From assembly GCA_937927975.1 (NCBI GenBank), contig CALEZT010000127.1, forward strand, positions 5,702 to 69,701: a stretch of 64,000 bases of DNA, written 5' to 3'. Each line of letters starts with the position of its first letter. Positions within the stretch are counted from its first letter, which is position 1. Positions 24,539 through 32,169 of this stretch are shown here, in pieces. The notes below the pieces were generated by a model. The model saw only the letters and a program-made list of their open reading frames with translations. It ran no database searches and was not told the origin of the DNA. Made by a program: the position numbers and the translations under genes. Source of the DNA: an uncultured Phycisphaerales bacterium (GTDB lineage Bacteria; Planctomycetota; Phycisphaerae; Sedimentisphaerales; Anaerobacaceae).

Positions 24539-26803
24539 ATGGACAGCGAACGACTGTTGTACGATATCAACGAGTTGAACCATCTGTTTCGAGGCAGCGC
24601 AAGCGTCGAAACGTTGCTGAGCAAGGCGGTCGAGATGGTCGCCGAGCGGACCCAGTCCGCGGTGTGCTCGATCTATCTCTACAACCCCGAAAAACACGAA
24701 CTGACGCTGCGGGCCACTTACGGCCTGAACCCCGACTCGGTGGGCCGGGTGCGTCTGAAGCTCGGACGAGGCCTGACCGGCCAGGCCCTCCAGGAGATGC
24801 GGACGATCTGCGTGACCAACGCCAGCGAGAGCCCCAACTACCAGTTCTTCCCCGGCATTTTCGAGGAACGGTACAATGCGTTCCTGGCGGTGCCGATCGC
24901 CCGCGGGCTCTCCAAGATGGGCGTCCTGGTCCTCCAGCGGGACTCGGACCACCGTTTCGATCCATCGGACATCACCGCCCTGGAAACGGTGGCCTCGCAG
25001 CTCGGCAACATCATCGAAAACGCCCAGTTCATCATGGGGATTCACGAACCGCCGCAAGAGCCGGTCAAGACCATCCCCGCGGGGCTGAAGTTCGTCAAAG
25101 GCAAGAAGGCCGCTGAGGGGTTCGCCTATGCCCCTGCGATGGTCCGAGACCGACAGAAGAGCCTCTCGCTTCTGGCAAGCCATGATTGCGGCAAGACGTA
25201 CGCTCTGGAGGATTTTCACCAGGCGGTGACCCGTACGGAGAGCCAACTGGAGGAATTGCAGGAGCAGGTCGAGCACAAGCTCTCGGACGCGGCCTCGCTG
25301 ATCTTCGCGGCGCACCTGATGATCCTCAAGGATCGGGATTTCATCGGCAGGATCACCGAGAAGATCGAGTCCGGCGTCAACGCCCCCCAGGCGGTGGTCG
25401 AGGTCGCAACCGGCTACATGCGGAACTTCCTCCGAAGCGACAACGATTACATGCGGGAAAAGGCCAACGACATCGAGGACCTCGCCACCCGGCTGGTCGG
25501 CAATCTCACCAGCCGAAATGACGAAAGGGACGTTCACCGCGACCACGTCATCGTCACCCGCGGGCTGTTTCCCTCGGACCTGCTCAAGCTCTCCTCCGAG
25601 AGGGCCAGCGCGATCGTCCTGGTCGGAGGCGGAGCCACCAGCCACATTTCGATCCTGGCCCGCTCCCTGTCGATGCCCATGGTCATCGCGGACAGCCACG
25701 ACCTGCTGAACGTGCCCGACGGCACCCCCCTGCTGGTCGACGCGGAGATGGGCAATGTCTTCGTCGATCCCGGCGACGATGTGCTCGACAAGTTCTGGGC
25801 CCGCCAACGAGCTCGCCTGACCCTGGCGGACCAGAAGAAGCTCATGAAGCCCGAGACGACGACCGCCGACGGCTCCCGCGTGCAGCTCCTGGCCAACATC
25901 AACCTGCTGACCGACCTGAAGGTGGCCAACGAGCTGAATTGCGACGGCGTGGGCCTGTACCGCACGGAGTTCCCCTTCATCATCCGCACGACCTTCCCCT
26001 CGGAGGCCGAGCAGTACGTGATCTATCGCAAGCTGGTCGAGTCCATGCCGGGAAAGCCGGTCACCTTCCGCACGCTCGACGCCGGCGGCGACAAGATCCT
26101 GTCCTACTACCACGACATCAAGGAGCAGAACCCCGCGCTGGGCATGCGGTCCATCCGCTTCTCGCTGCAGAACAAGCCCATCTTCGCCGAGCAGGTCCGC
26201 GCCATCCTGCGGGCCGGCCTCGGCGCCCACCTGCGGATCATGTTCCCGATGATCTCGTCGCTCGACGAATTCCAGGAGGCCAGACAGGTCGTGCTGGAAT
26301 CGATCGATCTGCTGACCCGACAAGGCGTCGAGCACAACTCCGACCCCAAGCTCGGCATGATGGTCGAATTGCCTGCGGTGGTGGACCTGATCGAGGACTT
26401 CGCCCGCGAGGCGGACTTCTTCTCGATCGGGACCAACGACCTGATCCAGTTCATGCTCGCGGCCGACCGCACGAACGAGGCGGTGGCGGACTTCTACCTC
26501 GCCCACCATCCGTCGGTCCTGCGCACGCTGAACCGGATCGCCCGCGCGGCCCTGGAGTACGACTGCGACCTCTCGATCTGCGGCGACATGGCCCACCAGA
26601 CGCAGTACACGCCGTTCCTGCTGGGCATCGGCATCCGCACCTTCAGCGTGGACCCGATCTTCCTGCTGCGAACCCAGCAGGCGATCAACGCCACGAGCCT
26701 CAAGGAAGCCCAGGCCCTCGCCCAGACGCTTCTCTCCAAGAGCCGGATCAGCGAGATCGCCGCACTGTTGCCGCCGCAACAACCAACCCCTGCGGGCCAA
26801 TGA
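24539..26803 (+). CDS. ptsP: GAF domain-phosphotransferase enzyme I (PtsP/EI-Ntr type)
   Basis: A 754-residue protein. A GAF sensor domain fills residues ~20-170 (VETLLSKAVEMVAERTQSAV, then LGRGLTGQALQ). The enzyme I N-terminal domain follows (about 190-390) with the phosphorylated histidine in GGGATSHISILARSLSMPMV (His369). The PEP-binding barrel (about 440-740) has GLYRTEFPF, RTLDAGGDK, ALGMRSIR and the catalytic Cys681 in LSICGDMA. PtsP takes phosphate from PEP and feeds the nitrogen-type PTS, a regulatory chain; GAF-bearing forms respond to small molecules. There is no HPr or EIIA gene next to it. ATG 24539 is chosen as the start of the folded part; in-frame GTG 24506 or ATG 24401 are possible and no ribosome site is decisive. 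Confidence 0.93.
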   Translation: MDSERLLYDINELNHLFRGSASVETLLSKAVEMVAERTQSAVCSIYLYNPEKHELTLRATYGLNPDSVGRVRLKLGRGLTGQALQEMRTICVTNASESPNYQFFPGIFEERYNAFLAVPIARGLSKMGVLVLQRDSDHRFDPSDITALETVASQLGNIIENAQFIMGIHEPPQEPVKTIPAGLKFVKGKKAAEGFAYAPAMVRDRQKSLSLLASHDCGKTYALEDFHQAVTRTESQLEELQEQVEHKLSDAASLIFAAHLMILKDRDFIGRITEKIESGVNAPQAVVEVATGYMRNFLRSDNDYMREKANDIEDLATRLVGNLTSRNDERDVHRDHVIVTRGLFPSDLLKLSSERASAIVLVGGGATSHISILARSLSMPMVIADSHDLLNVPDGTPLLVDAEMGNVFVDPGDDVLDKFWARQRARLTLADQKKLMKPETTTADGSRVQLLANINLLTDLKVANELNCDGVGLYRTEFPFIIRTTFPSEAEQYVIYRKLVESMPGKPVTFRTLDAGGDKILSYYHDIKEQNPALGMRSIRFSLQNKPIFAEQVRAILRAGLGAHLRIMFPMISSLDEFQEARQVVLESIDLLTRQGVEHNSDPKLGMMVELPAVVDLIEDFAREADFFSIGTNDLIQFMLAADRTNEAVADFYLAHHPSVLRTLNRIARAALEYDCDLSICGDMAHQTQYTPFLLGIGIRTFSVDPIFLLRTQQAINATSLKEAQALAQTLLSKSRISEIAALLPPQQPTPAGQ

Positions 26804-27094
26804 TGCGGATCAGGAATGGTCCGTGCGCGCCGAGGATTTGTCGTTCTGAGGCGGAGCCGAAGAACCTGGGCACAGGACGAGAGATTCCCCGCAGTCGCGA
26901 GCCAGATTCCTTCACTCCGCTGCGCTGTGTTCAGAGCCTGCCCTGAGCAACGCGAAGGGATGACAAGACCCGCGCACGAGTCAATTCGAATCCGCATGAG
27001 GCGCATGATGTGTGGGCAATGACGCCAGGACGCTTCTTCGCAAGTCGAGCGTCCCCGCTCGACCCATCCGGGATAATGCAGCGGGAAAACCTCG
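26804..27094. other. non-coding stretch built of dispersed-repeat-like sequence
   Basis: About 290 bases without a gene. It contains GTCGTTCTGAGGCGGAGCCG and later CCTGCCCTGAGCAACGCGAA, both of a form seen as dispersed repeats in many environmental bacterial genomes, plus CGCTTCTTCGCAAGTCGAGC. I cannot find a second copy in this window. Nothing else is recognisable. Confidence 0.4.
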
Positions 27095-27988
27095 TTATGC
27101 CTTCGCCGACGCGAAGTCCTCGACGAACTTCACGCACTGGGCCACGTCTTCCACCAGTTGGGGCGAGAGGTGCTCGTACTCGATGGTCGCCAGGCCCTTG
27201 AATTTCAGAGCTTGCAGTGTCTGAAGGACCTGCGTGTAGTTGGCCTTGCCCTGGCCCAGCGGCACGTCGCGAGCGTCCACCTTGCCCACCTCGGCGACAT
27301 CCTTGAGATGCACGCTGATGATGCGCCCTTGGAGCTTCTTGAGGCACTCGGAAGGGTCCAGGCCCGTGCGGACGTAGTGACCCGTGTCGGGACAGGCGCC
27401 GATCGCCTTGCTGCGGCCCTCGCTGACCTTCAGCACGTTCTCGGGTTTCCAGTACCTCGAACCCGCGGCTTGTGCGTGGTTGTGGATCGCCAGGTTGATC
27501 TTGTACTCCTGGCACAGACCGTCCAGCTTCTCGACGACTTCCATGGGCGGCTCGGCCACGAGCGTCTCCACTCCCATCTCCTTGGCGAAATCGAAGACCT
27601 TGCGGAAGGCGCTCGCGTCGGCTTCGAGCGGCGCGTAGTAGCTGGCCATCTTCAGGCCGCGGTCGTCCAGTCGCTTCTTCATCTCGCGACGCTGCTCGGC
27701 CGAGAGCGATTCGCTGGTCTTGAGGTCGGGCTGCTCCTTGCTGAGCGGCAGGAAGAACGCCGGCTCGACGTTGACGATGCCGAGGCCCGCGATGACGTCA
27801 ATGGCTTCGTAGAAGGTCCGATCGCGGAACGTGTAGAGCCCGCACGACAGCCGCCAGCCCAGTTTCTCCGCGTTGGGCGTGCTGAGTTTGACTTTCTTCG
27901 CTTCCGCCGCGGCGCCTCGGGTCGCCACCGCCAAAGCAGCCCCCGCTGCCATCAGGAATCCCCGACGACTCAGTTGATTCGCTCCCAT
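27095..27988 (-). CDS. Tat-exported sugar phosphate isomerase/epimerase-like TIM-barrel protein
   Basis: A 297-residue protein. The N-terminus LSRRGFLMAAGAALAVATRG is a clear twin-arginine signal. The body is a xylose-isomerase-like TIM barrel: GWRLSCGLYTFRDRTFYEAI, GLGIVNVEPAFF, MASYYAPL, ETLVAEPP, NLAIHNHAQ, IGACPDTGHYVRTGLDP, IISVHLKDVAEVG and LATIEYEH. The Glu, Asp, His and Glu residues that hold the metal in this superfamily are visible (EP, D-x-GH, H-x-KD, EYE). Members isomerise or epimerise sugars and inositols; the substrate here is unknown. Exported members are abundant in planctomycetes. The start ATG 27988 has GGAGGTGAG upstream. Confidence 0.92.
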   Translation of the reverse strand: MGANQLSRRGFLMAAGAALAVATRGAAAEAKKVKLSTPNAEKLGWRLSCGLYTFRDRTFYEAIDVIAGLGIVNVEPAFFLPLSKEQPDLKTSESLSAEQRREMKKRLDDRGLKMASYYAPLEADASAFRKVFDFAKEMGVETLVAEPPMEVVEKLDGLCQEYKINLAIHNHAQAAGSRYWKPENVLKVSEGRSKAIGACPDTGHYVRTGLDPSECLKKLQGRIISVHLKDVAEVGKVDARDVPLGQGKANYTQVLQTLQALKFKGLATIEYEHLSPQLVEDVAQCVKFVEDFASAKA

Positions 27989-28144
27989 GACTCACCTCCA
28001 TTGAAACATGTTTGCGCGATCGCGACATGACGCAATGACCCCGCGACTCCGGGACGAAATCACGCCATTTTGGACTTGTCGGTGTCCGCCGGCCCTAGCT
28101 GCCCTTGATGTCTCAAAGCAATCCGAGAACCGGTTCTGCCCGGC

Positions 28145-28315
28145 TCACGCATGCTTGGTGATCGCCTTGTGGCCGCGACCCGGCTTGATCTTCTTGCGAC
28201 CCGCGGCGCGGGTCCGCTGGCGATTGAGCACCTTGCGGCCCCCGGCGGTCTGCCGGCGGGAACGGAACCCCTGGCTCCTCTTCTTCTTGCGATTGCTGTG
28301 TTTGCCGTTTTCCAT
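28145..28315 (-). CDS. rpmH: bL34-like small basic protein (divergent ribosomal protein L34)
   Basis: A 56-codon frame not long enough for usual length cut-offs. ATG 28315 follows GGAAGGATACT, a good ribosome site; the stop is TGA at 28147-28145. The product is extremely basic, with the core GFRSRRQTAGGRKVLNRQR followed by RKKIKPGRG. This matches the bL34 core of the form GFRxRMxTxxGRxVLxxRRxKGR. The N-terminus differs from the canonical MKRTFQPS, starting MENGKHSNRKKKR, and the C-terminal half is longer. bL34 is a 50S subunit protein, normally next to rnpA and dnaA; no such genes are here. It may be the true bL34 of this lineage or a paralogue. Confidence 0.7.
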   Translation of the reverse strand: MENGKHSNRKKKRSQGFRSRRQTAGGRKVLNRQRTRAAGRKKIKPGRGHKAITKHA

Positions 28316-28530
28316 AGTATCCTTCCGTCCTCAAAGCCTCGGATCAAACGATCGTAAGTACAGGCCCAGTAATGAGTAACCGCCGTCGGACAGAGCCCGC
28401 TCGGCGAATAGCCTGTACAGAATACCAGATGGGTACGCGGATTTCAACGTTTTTTCGCACCCCCTCGAAATCCATATAGGACCGGATTCCGCGGCCTCCC
28501 CCTTGTCGTGCGGAATTCCTGAAAACTCAA

Positions 28531-28566
28531 CCGGCCGACGCTCGCAGTCACGCGGACGCCGGCCGG
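28531..28566 (-). terminator. hairpin after the first LamG gene
   Basis: CCGGCCG (28531-28537) pairs with CGGCCGG (28560-28566), with extra GC pairing inside. On the minus strand the stem is followed by TTGAGTTTTC. It lies 40 bases after the stop of the gene at 28606-31863. Confidence 0.45.
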
Positions 28567-28605
28567 CCGTCAAATCATCAATCACCCATCATCAATTGTC
28601 AATAT

Positions 28606-31600
28606 TCAGGGCCCCATCACGCGAATGTCGTCGATGAAAATTCGCCCGGCGCCGTTGAGCGTCGAACCGGTGCCGTCGCCGACGCCGAGGTACATCTTCT
28701 TGATCCTGGCGACGTTGACGCCGGTGATGCTGCTCAGCGGGATCTTCCATTCGGTCCAGTCGTTGTTCAGCACCGCCGCGGGGTCGGGATGCGCGAACTT
28801 CTTCGACTTGCCCGCGTTGTCCTCGACCGTGAGGTACAGTTCGTCCTGGATGTTGCCCGGATGGTCGATGCCGATTTCCGCCATCAGCCAGGAGCCCGTG
28901 CCGCCGGTGGCGACGACGTTGGAGTACTGGGCGGTGGTCGCGGCGGCACGGTTGGTGCTCGTCAGGCACAGCCCGATGTAGACGGTCCCATTCATCAGGA
29001 TCGTCTGCTCGGTCCCGAGAACGGTCCAGGCGGTCCCGTTCGCAGAGTACTCGGCCTTGAAGACGTCGCCCGTGCGGGTCAAACGAACCCAATATGGCGT
29101 CCGCAGGCCGGCCACGTTCGTCTGGTAGCTGACGTCGTTGGTGTAGGGCCGGTACGGGAACGAGACGCCGTTGCTGGGGGTCATGACGACCGCTGCATGC
29201 TTGGCGTTGGACGCGAGGCTCTCGCGGATCATGACGCCGGCCTTGGCCCAGCCGTTGGTCATGACGAGACTGTCGACGCGGGCCACGATCGAGCCGTTGC
29301 CGCTCAGACGCTTGTACGCGAACCGGCACTCATCCGTCAGGTCCCAGATGTCCCGGCCGCCCGCGCTCATCGTGAACGAGTCTTCGCCCGTCTGGGCATA
29401 GGCCAGGGGATAGCCTTTGAACCACAGGCTCAGGCTCTCGACGCCATAGCCCGTCCAGTTCTGCGCAGGGTCGAACTCCCGCTGGGCCTCGCTGACGTAC
29501 GGAGACCCGATGTTGTTGAAATCCATGGGCATCGACTGCTTGCCTCCGTGGAGGATCGTCCGTTCCGCGAAGGGGGCGGTCATGTATCCGACCGTGGAGT
29601 TGCTGGCGCCGGTCGTGAGACCGTCGATCCAGGACTCGTAGAGGCGCGAGCCATCGTTGTCGGTATAGCTCTCGAAGTCATCGACGATGAGGAAATCGGG
29701 GATGGTGAACTCCCAGATCACGCCCTTGTGCACGGTCGTTCCGTCGGCTTCGACCTCGTCGATCCGCCAGAAGTACTTGCCGCCGCCGAAGTCCACGAGA
29801 CCTTCCAGCAGGAAAGCCGTGTCGCTTTGGCGACCCTGGTACGATGGCGAGGTCACATCCGCGGATTTCACCGCATTGCGGTCCTTGCCGAAGTACACGT
29901 CGTGCTGGGTCGCGCCGTCGCCGGCGGTCCAGCCCAGCGCCACCGCGTCGCGAATGTCGAGGTTGACGCCTGTCGCAGGCTGCGGATTCCAGGCAAGGCT
30001 CGGATCGCCTCGCATGGCCTCTACGATCTGCTCCGGCGTCAGGACGATCTTGTAGATGCGGACGTCGTCGATCGCGCCGTCCCAGAACTCGACCTCGTCG
30101 TTGACCTGCCGGCCGATGTGGGCCCGGCTGCGGATCAGGTTCCAGTTCTTCGCGCCGGAGACCACTTCGACGCCGTCGGCGTACAGCCGGGCGGTCGCGC
30201 CGTCGTACGTCAGAGCGATGTGATGCCAGACGCCGGTATCCCAGAAATTGTCGATGTAGATGTCGTCGGCATAGCCGCCGCCATAGAGGGACGCGCCGTT
30301 GAGGCCGATGAACATCGCGGTCCCGCCTCCCGCGGAACCGTAGGCGGCGATCCACTTCCAGCCTGCTGAGACGCTGTCGGTCTTGGCCCATGCGCACATG
30401 CTGCGAGGTTCTGTGCCGGCGGGCCAGCCTTCGGGATTGCCCAGATCGACGTAGTCGCCGTCGCCGTCGAAGTCCAGGCCCCCGCCGACCATGCCCTCAG
30501 TCCATTTGACGTTGCCCCGGAACGTGCCGTGCAGGCCGTGGCCCGACCAGTCGATCGCCTTGGTCCCTTCCTGCTCATCCAGCGACCACCAGCCCACCAG
30601 ATCGGGGTCGGAGACCGGGATCACAGGCATCGTGCTGAAACTCCAGACATCGCCTGCCATCTTGGTCCCGCCGGTCTGGACCTCGTCCACCCGCCAGAAA
30701 TAGGTCGTGCCGATCGCCAGTCCTGTGGGGGCGTAGGTCGCTGTGAACTGGTTGCCCTTGAACGCATCCGCAGCCCCGGCGGCGACCGCCGCCTGGTCCG
30801 TGCTGAAGTACACGTCGTGGCTGGTCGCCAGCGTCCCGGCGGTCCAGGAGAGCTTCACATCGAGATCCTGGAACCTTGCGCCGGGGGCCGGACTGGCGTT
30901 GAACGCCTTCACCGGCGCCGCGGAGAACGACCAGAGGTCGCCCGTGTGGATCGTCGTTCCGTCGGCCTCGACCTCGTCGATCCGCCAGTAATAGGTGACG
31001 CCGGAATCGAAGCCGGGAATGTACCAGTAGACCGCGGACCGCCACTTCTCGCTCACGAGGTCCGCCTCGGTCAGATCGGGACTCTTGCCGATGTAGACGT
31101 TGTGCCACTGGGCTGTGTCGCCGGGGATCCACTGGAGCAGTTGCGAAAGCACGCCGGTCTGTCCGTTCGCAGGGATCGGACCGCGGGCCTTGAGCTTCGG
31201 TGGAATCAACGCCTTGACCTCCGCCGGGGTCAGCGCGTGATCGTACAGGCGGGCGTCGTCGATCATGCCGTCCCAGAACTCCGCGGCGTCGTTGACCTGC
31301 CGACCGAGGTGCGCCCGGTTCAGAACCAGGTTCCACGCTTTCGCCGCCGAGATCACTTCGACGCCGTCGGCGTACAGCCGGGCGGTCGAACCGTCGTAGG
31401 TCAACGCAATATGGCGCCAGACGCCAGTCTGCCAGAAGTTGGCGACGGAGATGTCGTCGCCGTAGCCTCCGCCGTACAGGGTGCCGCCGTTAAGACCGAT
31501 GAACATCGCCTGCCCCGTGGCCGGAGAGCCATAGGCCGCGGCCCATTTCCAGCCCGAGGAGATCGTGTCGGTCTTGGCCCAGGCGCAGAGAGTTCGAGCC

Positions 31601-31863
31601 TTGCGGCCGTCCGGCCAGCCTGCGGGATTGCCGAAATCGACGTGTCCGTTGCTGCCGTTGACCTCGATGCACCCGTCGATCTCGCCTGCTGCCCAGGTCA
31701 CCCCTCCCATCAGCCTGCCGTGGTAGCCGTTGCCGCTGGCGTCGGACGCGGTCGTGCCGGCGGTTTCGTCCAACTTCCAGTGCGCGACCAGTTCCGCCGA
31801 GACCGCGCCGGCCCAGGCCAGCACCAGGCACAATCCCACGAAACAGACTGCTCTCTTACTCAT
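28606..31863 (-). CDS. giant secreted LamG/Fn3-like modular protein 1
   Basis: A 1085-residue exported protein. ATG 31863 is chosen because AAGGAGGT sits 8 bases upstream. Modules in order: signal peptide (residues 1-24); LamG jelly roll (about 25-215, HWKLDETAGTTASDASGNGY to YDHALTPAEVKALI); two fibronectin-III-like repeats ending in YYWRIDEVEADGT and YFWRVDEVQTGGT (about 220-405); a second LamG (about 415-600); a third Fn3-like repeat (about 610-705); and a jelly-roll binding domain that starts IVDDFESYTDNDGSRLYESW (about 710) and ends IFIDDIRV (1080). That last domain is interrupted by a DUF1349-like concanavalin domain (about 810-995, MSAGGRDIWDLTDECRFAY to YSNVVATG). No enzyme domain and no known C-terminal sorting signal are visible. 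A carbohydrate-binding or adhesive role outside the cell is inferred. It is first in position but last in direction of the six-gene array. Confidence 0.88.
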   Translation of the reverse strand: MSKRAVCFVGLCLVLAWAGAVSAELVAHWKLDETAGTTASDASGNGYHGRLMGGVTWAAGEIDGCIEVNGSNGHVDFGNPAGWPDGRKARTLCAWAKTDTISSGWKWAAAYGSPATGQAMFIGLNGGTLYGGGYGDDISVANFWQTGVWRHIALTYDGSTARLYADGVEVISAAKAWNLVLNRAHLGRQVNDAAEFWDGMIDDARLYDHALTPAEVKALIPPKLKARGPIPANGQTGVLSQLLQWIPGDTAQWHNVYIGKSPDLTEADLVSEKWRSAVYWYIPGFDSGVTYYWRIDEVEADGTTIHTGDLWSFSAAPVKAFNASPAPGARFQDLDVKLSWTAGTLATSHDVYFSTDQAAVAAGAADAFKGNQFTATYAPTGLAIGTTYFWRVDEVQTGGTKMAGDVWSFSTMPVIPVSDPDLVGWWSLDEQEGTKAIDWSGHGLHGTFRGNVKWTEGMVGGGLDFDGDGDYVDLGNPEGWPAGTEPRSMCAWAKTDSVSAGWKWIAAYGSAGGGTAMFIGLNGASLYGGGYADDIYIDNFWDTGVWHHIALTYDGATARLYADGVEVVSGAKNWNLIRSRAHIGRQVNDEVEFWDGAIDDVRIYKIVLTPEQIVEAMRGDPSLAWNPQPATGVNLDIRDAVALGWTAGDGATQHDVYFGKDRNAVKSADVTSPSYQGRQSDTAFLLEGLVDFGGGKYFWRIDEVEADGTTVHKGVIWEFTIPDFLIVDDFESYTDNDGSRLYESWIDGLTTGASNSTVGYMTAPFAERTILHGGKQSMPMDFNNIGSPYVSEAQREFDPAQNWTGYGVESLSLWFKGYPLAYAQTGEDSFTMSAGGRDIWDLTDECRFAYKRLSGNGSIVARVDSLVMTNGWAKAGVMIRESLASNAKHAAVVMTPSNGVSFPYRPYTNDVSYQTNVAGLRTPYWVRLTRTGDVFKAEYSANGTAWTVLGTEQTILMNGTVYIGLCLTSTNRAAATTAQYSNVVATGGTGSWLMAEIGIDHPGNIQDELYLTVEDNAGKSKKFAHPDPAAVLNNDWTEWKIPLSSITGVNVARIKKMYLGVGDGTGSTLNGAGRIFIDDIRVMGP

Positions 31864-32070
31864 GACGTACCTCCTTCCCAAGAACCGTCATCGAGGCCCT
31901 GGCCAGGACGCCGGGCCACAGGTCTGAACGCTTGTCTCAGATCCCTATGAGTAACCCAACAGAACCGATCTCTATCCAGAAATCCGCCAACCTCATCATC
32001 GGCAGTTCCAACTCCAGCGACAAGTCTGCGTCGCATCAGAGTATACCCCATGCCGACGACGGAATACAAC

Positions 32071-32105
32071 GGAAGGGACCTGCGCGACGGCGCAAGTCCC
32101 TTCCC
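32071..32105 (-). terminator. hairpin after modular protein gene 2
   Basis: GAAGGGAC (32072-32079) and TGCGC pair with GCGCA and GTCCCTTC (near 32097-32104) around a GACG loop. No strong T tract follows on the minus strand, so it may be a processing or REP-type hairpin instead. Confidence 0.45.
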
Positions 32106-32169
32106 ATTCTGCCATGGTTCCATGCACCGGCGGTTGGCGACAACCGTCCGGCGAATGTCACGATCTCCG

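Noticed and set aside
24047..26800. A 917-residue minus-strand frame opposite ptsP
   Set aside because: Shadow frame; ptsP has all enzyme I and GAF motifs.
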